A stretch of DNA of 64,000 nt from Medicago truncatula (lineage: Eukaryota > Streptophyta > Magnoliopsida > Fabales > Fabaceae), in NCBI RefSeq assembly GCF_003473485.1, contig NC_053045.1, forward strand, positions 39,468,494 through 39,532,493, given 5' to 3'. The notes beneath the pieces are model-generated. The model searched no databases. It was not told the origin of the DNA and saw only the letters and a program-made list of their open reading frames with translations. Positions within the stretch are counted from its first letter, which is position 1. Each line of letters begins with the position of its first letter. A program made the translations under genes and the position numbers. Shown here in pieces: positions 24,191 through 35,551 of the stretch.

Positions 24191-24600
24191 GCTTCTTCAA
24201 ATTCTGGTACAGTTTTAAGTTCAAAGGATGCTTCTTTATCTGAGGCTGTTGTGACTCATGGTTCAAGGCTTGGATGGAAATGGAAATCTTCAAGGGTTCA
24301 TAATAATGATCTCTGAAAATTAGGCAGGACCTAGACCTGGATCAGCAAATATTGAATCATTTAAGCCAATTTCTGAACCTATGATATCCAAAAATGAGGA
24401 AATGATGAATTCAACTGCAAGGGTACACTTTCCAGTTCTCTTCCCAGAACAATGATACAAGATAGTGAGGCCATAAGATTTCAAAAACTTTAAATTCTGG
24501 TGGAGACACTCCCCCTATACAGAAGGTTGGTCACGTTCTTTAGAGTTTACCTGACTATGGTTCTTTGTTTGCCACTTCTTGTCTCATAGGAAAGGTAGTC
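24191..24600 (+). pseudogene. Decayed 3' coding remainder of the IST1-like gene
   Basis: Directly after the TAA the same frame reads ASSNSGTVLSSKDASLSEAV and on to a TGA (24314-24316). A shifted frame continues as AGPRPGSANIESFKPISEP, and later NSGGDTPPIQKVGH, a stop, then SLPDYGSLFA (24493-24580). The last pieces resemble the conserved C-terminal KVxHVHPKLPDYDxL motif of plant IST1-like proteins as I remember it. Stops and frameshifts separate them, so this is former coding sequence. Confidence 0.6.
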
Positions 24601-25689
24601 TATGAATTTCTCTAGCTTTCATTAAGCAATGTCGTACATCGTACATGGTTGTGATGGTCTCTCTTTTTTACCACCTGAAGGGCAGTCTTATAAAGATACC
24701 TGAAAGATGCATGATTTAAGATTCAGAATACTTTCCCGCTTGCTATTCCCCAAGTTTATTCAATTTTCATGAGTCTCGTTGATCTTAATGATTTTTGTTT
24801 TTTCTTCTTATACATAGGACCAGAGGTAATATAATATACTCCCTTTGAATTACAATAGAATTTTTTATTTTTAGCAAGCTTGTTCTTCCCTTAAAAGCAT
24901 GTCATGGCCAACATAATTCACTATATTTGTCACTAGGTGTGTAATCCTATAGTTCTTATGTTTTTGCTATCTTTCATAAACTGCAATGTGTGTGTGCTGT
25001 GCCGACAACATAAAAATTGCATCATATTATGAACTAGTTTCTTACAAAATCAGGTTCTGCAAAGAAGGACAGTGTTTTTGGCACGTTAGTCCTATCCTAT
25101 AAATTATCACATGAGTTTCCCCTTCTTGCCCTTTATTTCTCCACTCCTGTGCAAAATTAAATAATTTTATTAAGTTTTTTACAAGGGGGAAAATAAATAT
25201 TTTTAAAATTAATTAGAGGTAGCCTCTTTTTTAAAGAATGTCAAAAGGAACATTGACATTAATGGAAAAGTCAATGGAGTAGTAGAACCATACAAAGGGG
25301 AAGATAAACTTGTGATCTCAAAGAGGTTGAAAAGCTATTTGTACTTCTCCCACCCTCTAATATCCAAAAGTTTTGATCCAAATGAATGTGAGCATGAACA
25401 TTTTTTTACCTTGAGGCATGGAGGAAGACCAATATAAGCCATACATACCATTATGGGGTTGAGTTTGAGTCGTATATTTATCTTTCATCCTACTATAATA
25501 TTGTTTTCAGGATTTATGACACTCACACTACACATCAACCACTTGCGCTAGACCTCAGTGATTACTATAATATTGTCATGAGAATTCGAAAAAGAAAATT
25601 ACTAGTGACATTATCGAAACTAAAGTTCATTTTCCATATTAGAGAAAGATAGTATCATGATGCACTATTTTGGTATGCTTTATGCAGAA
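24601..25689. other. Intergenic AT-rich DNA, no gene seen
   Basis: No coding, RNA or clear repeat structure could be recognised between the decayed IST1-like tail and the GAUT scrap. Confidence 0.4.
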
Positions 25690-25983
25690 TACAAAATCGA
25701 ACCTGAGCTTGTGGCATCTAGCTAGGGACATTGCCTCCTGGATTAATAGCATTCCATGGTAAATGGTAATGTACATACTATTGATCCTTTTCGGCACATG
25801 CTGCGATTGGGATATCAAGAAAATACAAGTCTTGTTGATGCTAAGAATGCTGGGGTTGTCAATTTCAATGGCTGAGCAAAACCATGGCTAGATATTATTT
25901 TTCCAAAACTAAGGCCATTGTGGACCAAATATGTTGACTTTTCAGATAACTTCATCAAGAGTTGTCACATTATTGCATCATAA
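25690..25983 (+). pseudogene. Galacturonosyltransferase (GAUT, GT8) C-terminal fragment
   Basis: Three reading frames together give SLWHL, LGTLPPGLIAFHG and then NVHTIDPFRHMLRLGYQ, DAKNAGVVNFNG (stop) AKPWLDI, LRPLWTKYVDFSDNFIKSCH and a final stop at 25981-25983. HFNGxxKPWL and WTKYVD are C-terminal hallmarks of GAUT enzymes of pectin synthesis, and the ending FIKSCHIxAS fits the GAUT13/14 group. An in-frame TGA and a frameshift make it non-functional. No upstream part of the gene is present, so only the last-exon region was copied or retained. Confidence 0.75.
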
Positions 25984-27038
25984 CTTGGATATTGAGAAAA
26001 TGTGACACTTTTAATGTTGAAGAAAAGGTATTTGTACAGAAGGGAACGAAAATGAGAGGACTTCCATGTGCAAGCCAGTGGCTTCAGAATAAGAATTTTA
26101 TAAGAAAAGTGAGCTTTTGGATGGACAAAAAGATCACAACACTCCCATTTTTTTGCTATTTAATTTACATATCACGTTTTATATTTGCGAAATTTAATTG
26201 ATATATGCACTAAAGTATTTACACCTGCATTAAAGACATTTCATCATATAGGCATTTGTGGACTACTTTATTTCATATAAATATTTGCGGGCATATTTTA
26301 CAAAACTTTTGTATTTGTATTCACTCTTAACAACTCTCCAACAAAGATTATATAATTTTATTTTTAAAAATGAAAAACATTGGTCATGACACCGGATATG
26401 TTAAGACATCTACATTTTAAGTAAAAAAGTTCTGATCACAAAAAGAAAAAAGAAAGGGAAAAAAAAGTGAAGCAGACTAAATTGACCCTTGGTACAAAAT
26501 CCGATCCATATGTATTATTCAGGTAGGTAACAACCTCACAATAGTGACACAAGCACCATTAGCACTGTGGTCCAAAGCGTGGAGGTTTATTTAATATTTG
26601 CTTTCATCACCATATCAACAACATACCATATGTACTTCAACACCATACATCTCGGTAAATATCTGAATTCGGTTCGTGTGAGTACAAAGGAAAATATAGC
26701 TGCACCAAGTTTAAAACAAAATCACCCTTCCACTTTTCATTCCTTGATTGTTTAAACATTTGTACTTCCCCGTTTTGCAAGCCAAAAACAAGATAAAAGT
26801 ATTGTTTGCCTCACTAGATTATCTCAGAACACAGCAGCAACCACTAAAACTGATATGAAACTTATTAACATTTACACAAAAATACCAGAATTAATTCATA
26901 AGTATTCATAAGCCAAATACAAACGGAAGCCACTGGGTCCAGTTAGAATAGATAGAAAACTAACAAAGCAAGAAGGTATTGGTGATAGGATACAATCTTG
27001 AGCTAAAATGGAAGCCCGGAGAATTGCACAGAGCCAGC
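25984..27038. other. Intergenic AT-rich DNA; 3' flank of the bHLH gene
   Basis: No gene recognised. The last about 200 bp are the probable 3' UTR of the bHLH gene transcribed leftwards. Confidence 0.4.
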
Positions 27039-29968
27039 TTAGGCAACTGGAGGACGAAGTACATGATCCTGTGAGGTATCCACTGCAGCAGGTGGCATAA
27101 ATTGCCACATTGCAACTCCAGGATAACTAATAAAGGGTACCAATTTGTTGCCATGGGCTTGGCCTTGTGCAGCAAATGCCGCAGGGAGTGCAGTGGGGGT
27201 AGGCAAGAAACTAGGAGGTGCATTCATAGATTTCAGCTGCTGCTCCAACTTCTCTTTCTCTGCCTTGAGCCTCTGTTTCTCGTCACGGAGTTCGTTCTTC
27301 TCAACCTAGAAATTTATTTTTTAACACAGTTTATATTGAGTTTTTCATTCACGAATAGGAAAATGTAAGACTTTTAAGGCATAAAAACTCAAGGGATCTA
27401 GAACACAGATCTGCTTGCAGGTCATCCATGTGCAAACTTACAAAGAAAAAAATAACCCAAATATGAATTGAGACTTTACCTTTAACTCTTTAATCTTTTC
27501 TTGAAGACCCGAGTTGGCATCTTTCAACTTTTGGGCTTCACCCCTTAACTGTGTCACCATTCGGACAGCATCAATCAGGATGGCAGCCTTGTCTGTTTTG
27601 GCAGGCCTTCCAGGCTCCAAAATGGAGCCCAATTCAATAAACCTAACCATGTCCATTATATTAAGTACACACCAGAGCTATATATTTACACAAAACCGAC
27701 AAAGAAATAGAAAGACAGGGGAAGGTAGACAGGCATAAAATATTTACTTGTCGTTAAGCCTATCTCTACGCAACTTCTCCCGACATGCTTTGGAGCTAGT
27801 AGCAGCACATGACTCAGATCTAACCCTGCAACAAGAAATGAACAAGATAATGAGGAGATATTCACCTATGTAAGATTTCTGGACTGAATCCAGTCATTTT
27901 TGAGTTTAAATGCAAAAGAGCAGTCAGTAGTCAAAGCTACAAGACGGGGAAAGATTATGTTGTAAAGTTGGCCTAAAAAAACTACAAGGAAAAATTAATG
28001 GTATACTTGAGCAAGATTACATATGCAACGCCATAGGACTTGTCATCTTGATTTGATTCTTTTAACACATACAACTGCAAGTTGCATTGCCATTTGGCGC
28101 AACATCATGAGTAGACATCTTTTAGCAGGGCCGTCTTAAACATTTTAGAGACTCTATTCTAAAATTGGGCCAAAATAAAGTGTTATTGGGCCCTAAAAAT
28201 TATTTCAAAATATTATATTTTCACCAAATAAGGCACCAAAAACTCAAAATTTGCCCCCACAAAATTGAGTTCCTGTGCTATTTGGTCTCCTTGCACCCCT
28301 TAATAATTGGCCCTGCCTGTAGTTGAAGGCTTGAAGCTCTCCTATTTTTATCGCTAGCAAGTCTATTTAAATTTACTGAAACAACTAACACTGCCTTTCA
28401 ATTTCAGTCTCCAATCATTATTGTAGTATACATACATACATATATACAAAGAAATGGAATAGATCAGCAAATCATCTCAAGATTTAAATAGCGATTAGCT
28501 AGCCATACAAGTAAAACAAAACATATTGGAAAATAAAGTGAATGAAAAGCTTCAGTTACAAAATAAGATTTCTAAGAGCCTATACATGTTATCTTTATTC
28601 TTTTACGCACATTGGTTCATTCTTTTAGGTAGAGCAAAATCTAAAAAATTAATAAGAAACTGTTTAGTACAATGAAAGGGAAAAGGAATAGAAAATTGTG
28701 TACCTCTTCTTTGAACCAGACTCTTTGAGACCGTCAGAATCCCCTAATGAGCCATCAACTTCAGCACTAGCAGCATCGTATTCAAAAAAGAAAAGAAAAA
28801 AAGTGAGAATAATTAGGGGTGGGGCAGATAAATTCATAACGAGGAATAAATCTATAAATAGCATCATGCAAATTGTTTTTACCCCTATCCTCTTGATACA
28901 AAACATGGTGGAAATAGTACTGACCATGACTGCATCAATGTTATGAGGAATTGGGGATTGTGCTCCAACTGGCTTGTGTGTTTTTTCTTTTACTATACTG
29001 CTAGTTGACTAATTTTTCTAATAAATGATCTAGGATTTACATCCACTCAATGTTTATCAAGTCATTTAGATGACACTGACTTCATTCAAACTACTACACA
29101 ACTAAAACTTCTAGGGTGTGTTGCTGTAACGAGCAATTCATTTTCTACTCCATTGCACAAACAAAACGAGCAAGGCCTCATCACAAATATACAAGTTTTG
29201 GAAAGGTAAAAGTAATTTCCTAACAGTGAAAAGTAGTTGAAATACATGTTTCACAATAATAAAGAATGCATTATTAAAAATGGTAATAAAGGTATAGTTT
29301 TTCACCCCATTCTCATGTCAACAGCATCAGTCCATGGAAAGTTGCACTGTTTGAAGTTAGAACAGCGTACCCCCTATCTCACTAAATGGAATTGGCTACA
29401 CAGATCATCAGATCCATTGAGCCCTAGCAGAAACCAAGTTTTAGGTAAAACCATTTGAAAAAGGTTTTTCTTAACGGTTTCTCCAAAAGCTCTCTTAGGT
29501 CTTCCTCGTCTACCTTCAATTAGAATATCCTCTATTCAGTTTCTCAAAAATAACTAAATCACTTTACAAGTGAGTTTATTTTCATCTTTCTGATTATACT
29601 CATATGTTTCTGTTTAGTAGAATTAGAATAGAACTATGGCTATTATTGGATCTAAAACTAGCAGCACTTAGGGTTAAGCTGAGATTATTGTACACTAGTA
29701 ACTAAATTGTGTAACCAATATTCTATCAATTCAGCATTAAAAATATCGCTTATCTCTCTACAATTTAGACAATTCTATAAAAGCAATGAGAAACAAGGAG
29801 TAGAACCCTAATTATGAGTACAGACCTGACATTGGAAGAAAGGTTGAAGGGGGGCTGAGTGGGCCAGGTGAAGGCGGAAGAGGGAAGAGCGAAGGTTGAA
29901 TCGGGAACGGGAATATCATCATAAAAACCGTAATCGTTAATCCAATTCGTGTTTTCTCGGGAAACCAT
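27039..29968 (-). CDS. bHLH transcription factor, ILR3-like (subgroup IVc)
   Basis: Five exons: 29968-29826, 28766-28704, 27825-27748, 27642-27480 and 27305-27039, in phase, 237 residues. The N-terminus MVSRENTNWINDYGFYDDIP is typical of the ILR3/bHLH105-115 group. The basic region is SKACREKLRRDRLNDKF (about 78-95). The HLH runs through LGSILEPGRPAKTDKAAILI and DAVRMVTQLRGEAQKLKD. A leucine-zipper-like coiled coil follows (KNELRDEKQRLKAEKEKLEQ), then a Pro/Ala-rich tail ending HVLRPPVA. Known role: nuclear factors that control iron-deficiency and metal responses as dimers. The H-x8-E-x-x-R signature is replaced by the IVc-type basic sequence. The gene looks intact. Intron 2 (between exons 28766-28704 and 27825-27748) holds a small repeat with CAGGGCC edges at 28134-28316. 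Confidence 0.92.
28134..28316. mobile_element. Small hAT-type MITE candidate in the bHLH gene intron
   Basis: The segment begins CAGGGCCGTC and ends GGCCCTG, a 7-bp inverted pair typical of hAT ends, with ATTGGGCC/TGGCCCT repeats inside. A target duplication is not clear. Confidence 0.4.
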
Positions 29969-30554
29969 TTCGTGCTCTACCTACCTTCCCGGCGCGTGTG
30001 GGTGAATCGCTTTGATTTAGATTTAGAGAATGAGCTGCTTCGGTGGGAACGAAGAAGGTGAAAAGGAGGGATTTTTGATTTGATTTAATGTTAATATTAA
30101 TTTTGGTTTCTGGGAAAAGAAAAGGGTGAGAATATGTGTTTGTGTGGGAGAGAGAATAGAAGAAGAGAATGGGATGGATAGCATTGGATGAATAATGATG
30201 ATGATGCAATCCGTCGTCAACTTCTACCACAAATCAACTGTTTCGCCCTTACTTACCCTTTTTATAAACTTACCAACCCCAACTTTCCTTCAAGACACTC
30301 TCTATAGTGCCTTTACTTTGCTTTTTTTTTTTTTTTTTTTTTTTATGAACACTTGTTCTATTTTAGTCCAGACAAAAATTTTAATATCTATTTCCATCAT
30401 TCACATTTATAAACAAATTTTGCTAATACATCTTTTATTTAATAAATTTAAAATAAATTAAGTAAATTGAGTTCAAGGACGGAGTTTACGTCTTTACAAG
30501 GTATAGACTAAGTGTAGATTGATTACAAAGTATATATAATTACAAACTTGACAA

Positions 30555-30730
30555 GTGTTAGCATTATAATCTCTAACATATGTTTTTAAATGCACTATCT
30601 TTTATTGGCTAAAATTTATATGAATCTCATCAAATCACGTGGATTTCATTTAAATTTGATGAAATCTATACGAATTTTGACTAATAAAAAAGTTGTTGAA
30701 AAATGTATTGCTAACATTATTCTTACATAA
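30555..30730. mobile_element. Foldback MITE
   Basis: The left arm CTTTTATTGGCTAAAATTTA and ATGAATCTCATCAAA pairs with the reverse complement of the right arm (CTTTTTTATTAGTCAAAATT, ATAGATTTCATCAAA). Outer GTTAGCATT / AATGTTAGCAAT edges are offset. No coding sequence. Confidence 0.55.
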
Positions 30731-31496
30731 TTTCGACTTTATTTCATATAAAAATTTGATCTATTTTTATTCTTTAGTGTTTATAATTTATAATAGCGCA
30801 ATAGTCTTATTCATATGTTAGGCTTAGTAGAATTGTACATGTTTTATAATTTTTTGTTGGTTTGAACTCCTAGAACATGTCAAATCAAAAGTCAAATGTC
30901 GATCAAAAGAAATATTTATATTTACATTTACTCGTCAACATGCTTCGAATAGGATTTTCTCGAATAGAGGAAACTTGTGCGGGAAAAAATTGAACAAGTT
31001 TTTTAAGTTATCAAAAGTTTCTATGTGGTCCGCAATTTAAAAAAAAAAGTATATCTTTTTTTTGAAAAAAAAAAAAGTTCATTCAAATGGTAGAATAAAT
31101 ATAGTACATCAAAAAGACCAACATTTTTCATTGAGAACAATACTAGTGATTGAGAAAGTCACAAACACTTAAGGATACACAAACATTTCAAATGCCAAAG
31201 GAAAATCAATAAACCAAATCATTAATTTTAAAAGACAAACAAATTTCTTCTACTTATGACTAATGGTAAAAAAAGAAAAAAAAATCCACGGTCTTTAATC
31301 TCATCCGTCTATAAAAAAAAAATGTTTATTGATGTTTGCTCATATCAAGTATATATGGTCTCAAACATGACTAATCCAATCACATGTTGTCAAATCACAT
31401 GGTGATAGTAGCATATGTTCGCTCATATCAATTATATATGGTCCCTAACATTAGCACTCCAATCACATGTTGACAAATAGACTGAAATGAGTCCTC

Positions 31497-31572
31497 ATGA
31501 GCTTAGCTTAATTAATAAAGACAATACATAATATATGTAAGGTCCGGGGTTCAATCCCCGACAAAAAAAAAG
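31497..31572 (+). mobile_element. tRNA-derived SINE head
   Basis: AGCTTAGCTTAATTAATAAAG (box-A position) is followed by AATATATGTAAGGTCCGGGG and TTCAATCCCCGAC (box B), then poly-A. This is a common legume SINE layout. Confidence 0.55.
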
Positions 31573-32020
31573 ACTGAAATGATGTTGAATTTGGTAATAG
31601 CAGTCCTATGGCCTTATTGGGAGAGAAAAAAAAAAGTTGATAAGAGAGATCAAAAGAAAGCTATTTAAAAGGCTGTCTTGTTCTTTTTTTTTGTTTACTA
31701 ATAAAAAGGTTGTCTTGTTATGTATAAGGCAAGTTATGTTGATACAACCAGAAAGAATATTTAAATATACAATTTACAAATAGCATTTTGAAGTACTACA
31801 ATACCCTTTTACAATACATCAGCTTCACAATTTGTTTGTCACTTCACATCCACACCAAACATAATTTTACAAATTAATAAAAAAATCAAGACCAGTACCA
31901 TTAGAATATATATTATTACATAGAAATGAATCATACTTTAAAATTTAAATGGACAAAAAAAAAAACACGTAGATCTTATTTACATCTTAGTCAAACTCTG
32001 TTCAATGTGCTCATCATGCA

Positions 32021-33677
32021 TCAGAGTGATTTGGAGGAATGAGTTTGGTTAATAAAATGGTCCATCCTTTTCCTAATTTCATCAGGATTTGCACCAACAG
32101 CTTTCTCCACTGGAGTTCCTCCACTCATCAATAAAAAGGTAGGCATGGCATTGATTTCCAACTTGGAGGCTACTTCCTAGATAGAGTCACAAAAAGCATA
32201 GAACAGTCCAAACAAAAGGTAGTTAAGAGAATTATGAGTGCAATTTTTCTTTTTTGAATAAAAGAATTATGAATGCAAGTGATAAACAACAATCATGCAT
32301 CAATGAGGATTACATAACATATTATTATTGGTCACATATTAATGTCACTTGTTTATATTTATGATCAATAATGTTATTATTTTAAGTTTGCTTGAAACCC
32401 TACATGAATTTTTTTATTTAGATTAGTTTAGATAATAAGCATGGTGATGTGTATAAACACAGCCCACAAAGTGGGGTTTGAAATCCAAAATAAACAGTTT
32501 CTTCCATAAGAGCCTCTCCACCCATCAAAAAAATTGGAATATTGGCTTTGATTTCCAACTTGGAGGCAATTGAACCAGAAAATTCACAAATTATTGAAAC
32601 AAAAGGTGGTTACTTAGTTAGCACTTATACATAGAATTTGTCCCTTGAAACCACTCAAAAAGGATGATAAAAGATATTATTTTAGGCCACATATTGATAT
32701 GATCTACAAAGTTAATAATGCCATTATTATATAGTTTAAGGCTCCAAACTAGTCTTAGTAATACCATGCTTTTGCTTGCTGATAAAAACACAGTTCATGT
32801 GACCTCAAAGTGGGGTTTGGAATCAGAAAATAAACAATTTGTGAATATTGTTGGAGAACATTGCATGTGCTGCAAACTAGAGGCTCCATCTCCAATATAG
32901 AAATAGATGTCTGAAACTAACATGTTAGACCATTTATGGTTCGGATCAGGAAGGAAATTAAACTGTTACAAAAATTTGGTAAAACTGAAATTCAAATGTT
33001 TGTCGCAAACCGGACTGGTATATATGTTCAGTGCACCATTTCTTTGGTCATGAACCAAATCAGAATTACCTTCACAGAAAACCGAACTGTGACAATTAGT
33101 CCACAAACTGAAATTTTAGTTCGTTGGTTTTGCGTTGTTTTTAACAGTCCTACTAAAACATGTCAGACACTAGACACGCTTTCAATTTCAAATGTCGGTG
33201 TTGCATAGATAATGGTATATGGAATAAATAATTTTTAAAAAACACAGAGGAAAAAGGAAGACCTTCCCCTCCATAGACTATAAAAAATACCTTAACTTCG
33301 TCCACATCCACCTTCAGAAAGAGGACATCTTGATAGGTCGATGCCAATTCTTCAAAGAAAGGGTCCATAGCTATAGAAGGCACGCACCAATAAGCAGAAA
33401 AATGAACCATAACCTGCAAATATTTTATGAACAAAATAAAAGAGCTATTATTAATATAACTATATAGATTAATGCTATATGAAGCTGAAGCCATAAACAA
33501 CCAATTGTTATAATTTTACATGCAAACAAACTGATTAATAATTAAATAAATCACCATAAAATTGATGAGACTTACAGGGTAACCTTTATTGGTAGCTTCA
33601 AAGATGTGGTGTTCCCATGATTTCCTTGAGTCAATTTTCACAACTTTAGACTTTTTGTGCTGTTGTTGACCACCCAT
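32021..33677 (-). CDS. CXXS1: Thioredoxin-like protein CXXS1 (monocysteinic WCVPS active site)
   Basis: Three exons: 33677-33576, 33413-33291 and 32176-32021, in phase, 126 residues starting MGGQQQHKKSKVVKIDSRKS. The active site is WCVPS (Trp43, Cys44, Ser47) in place of the WCGPC of classical thioredoxins. The rest of the fold is standard: VMVHFSAYWC, LFLKVDVDEVK, and the cis-Pro strand AMPTFLLMSGG. Known family property: CXXS-type thioredoxins lack the resolving cysteine, reduce disulfides poorly and act more like isomerases or thiol-binding partners. There is no signal peptide, so it is probably cytosolic. Intron 2 carries a decayed duplicate of exon 3. Confidence 0.9.
32510..32580 (-). 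pseudogene. Decayed duplicate of CXXS1 exon 3 within intron 2
   Basis: The minus strand reads SKLEIKANIPIFLMGGEA, against SKLEINAMPTFLLMSGGT of the functional exon 3. The position of the functional splice acceptor AG is lost. Flanking intron blocks are duplicated in the same order (for example AAAGTGGGGTTTG at 32469 and 32809; AAACAAAAGGTRGTTA at 32210 and 32598), so exon and intron were duplicated together. Confidence 0.75.
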
Positions 33678-35551
33678 TATTTTCTACTTCTTCAAAAGGG
33701 TGTTATGTGTGTGTGTGTATATATACACACAATCTAGATAGATATATATGAGTCCTACACACACAGACTATATATACTGTAGAAATAAGACAAGAATTGA
33801 ATTGACTACGATATAACCAATCTTATCTAGCTGGGGCCATTATGTTACCAATTCTTCAGCTATGCTCATGTGGTTCGTGCACCAAATTAAGTTACAATTA
33901 GACAGACGCATTTGTCATATATTCATAATAATAATTTGAAAAAGAAACAAAGAATGTTCAAATTAAAGAACTCTTCTTGCTAGTTGTCAGATTTGTTCAA
34001 TATGACTCATGTTATGTTATGTCGACATGCAAAAACACAAAAAATTGGCAACTTCTAGTTTCATGTCAGTTTTGTTATTTTGTGTGTTGTGGAGAATGGA
34101 CCATATAAACATTTTCATCTAGTTTACAATTTTGAGGATTTCTTTTTCCTTTTGTTTAACATATGATATGATAGGAACAAGTGATAAGCAAAGAATCTAT
34201 TCTAGTATTTTACTTTTTATACGCTAAAAACTGCCTACAAAATCTTGAACCATAAGGTTTCTTATTCCTATGAGGAACTAACAGTTTTGGATAAAGATCA
34301 TATCATATAATGTCATTTTCATATTCAAAATCTCTTGATTTCTTATAATATCATCATCACATTGACTGCCAAGTAGCACATTTTGCACTGTGTAGGCCAT
34401 CCTTGTGTTGTGTTTTGGGTCTGCATATCATATCATTATACATACCATTAATCAATCTTATCCCCGCCCTTTGAAAGTTGAAATGGGTGTATTTGCTCCA
34501 TCTAATTATTCAATGAATCTAAAAGTGAAATCGAGTAATTTGCACGTCATTTTAAATTTTAGGGTAACATGATATTCCTATGTCTTGCTCTAGGCCTCTA
34601 GCAGTATTTGTTTGGTGTCCAATCCAAAGTCAAAGTTTTAAATTGCAGTTCCAATTGCATGAACTCACGTTACTCTTGATATTAAAGAAAAATTGAAATA
34701 AATATAACTTGATGTACACTCAATTGCTACCGTGATGTGACTGGGGATATTGAGAAATTTTTATATTAGTAACTCAATTTGCCGTTATGAACCAACCATA
34801 CTCAAGGTTGTGGAAACCACAATTTAAAATCAGTGAGCAACATTCATATATTAATTAATAACATCATTGCTAATAAAATTGTTTTCTAAGATCTGAAGTC
34901 TGAACTATCTCATCCAAACAGCTATAGCTTATAAGAGATTAGATAAGCATGAAGTCGAATCATAATAAAAAAGAAAAGATAACTACGGAATTGGCAGTCA
35001 AAGAATAAGTGTATATGTATGATGCTTTTTTCTTTTTTTTTTAATTTTAATATTAAAGAAACATCTGATGCATATTTTCTAATACAACTTGAGTTGTTTC
35101 AATTTGCTGCTTAACTGTGATCTTATCCTTTTTGTCAATAAAAACTGTGACCTTATCCAATCAATCATTGGAAGTGACAAAATATTCCTAGGATTAGTCT
35201 TTCTTTTTCCAGTTTTTGAATCCTTGGTTTATTTATTTGAGGTCAAACATTTTTCAAGATCATTGGATTTTGATATTTTGAGAATGAATTGATTTTTTCA
35301 AGATCATACACAAATTCCTTTTCAATTTATATAAGAGAAATGTTGTAAAATAAATACATAGCATTGAGCAGAATAACAAATTGAACTATTAGAATGGCTT
35401 TTCAACTAAATAATATACTCAATAACTTCATATACAAGCTACAAGCCGTTGTTAGAATTAATCAAACTCATTTTCATTTTTATTGTGGTACTCACTCATG
35501 CACTTGACTGCCACAAATGGTTAAAAAAATATACATCTTTGTTTCTGAAGA
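33678..35551. other. Intergenic: CXXS1 promoter side and kinesin 3' flank
   Basis: A (TG)n/(TA)n stretch at 33704-33730 gives a TATA-like element about 40 bp upstream of the CXXS1 ATG. The rest is AT-rich with no recognised gene or element. Confidence 0.4.

Larger units (their letters stand above)
29969..32020. other. Intergenic: bHLH promoter, a foldback MITE, a SINE head and a short tandem duplication
   Basis: No gene supported. It holds poly-T at 30320-30343, a foldback MITE at 30555-30730, a direct duplication (GCTCATATCAAGTATATATG at 31337, GCTCATATCAATTATATATG at 31422, each followed by CCAATCACATGTTG) and a SINE-like head at 31497-31572. Confidence 0.5.
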
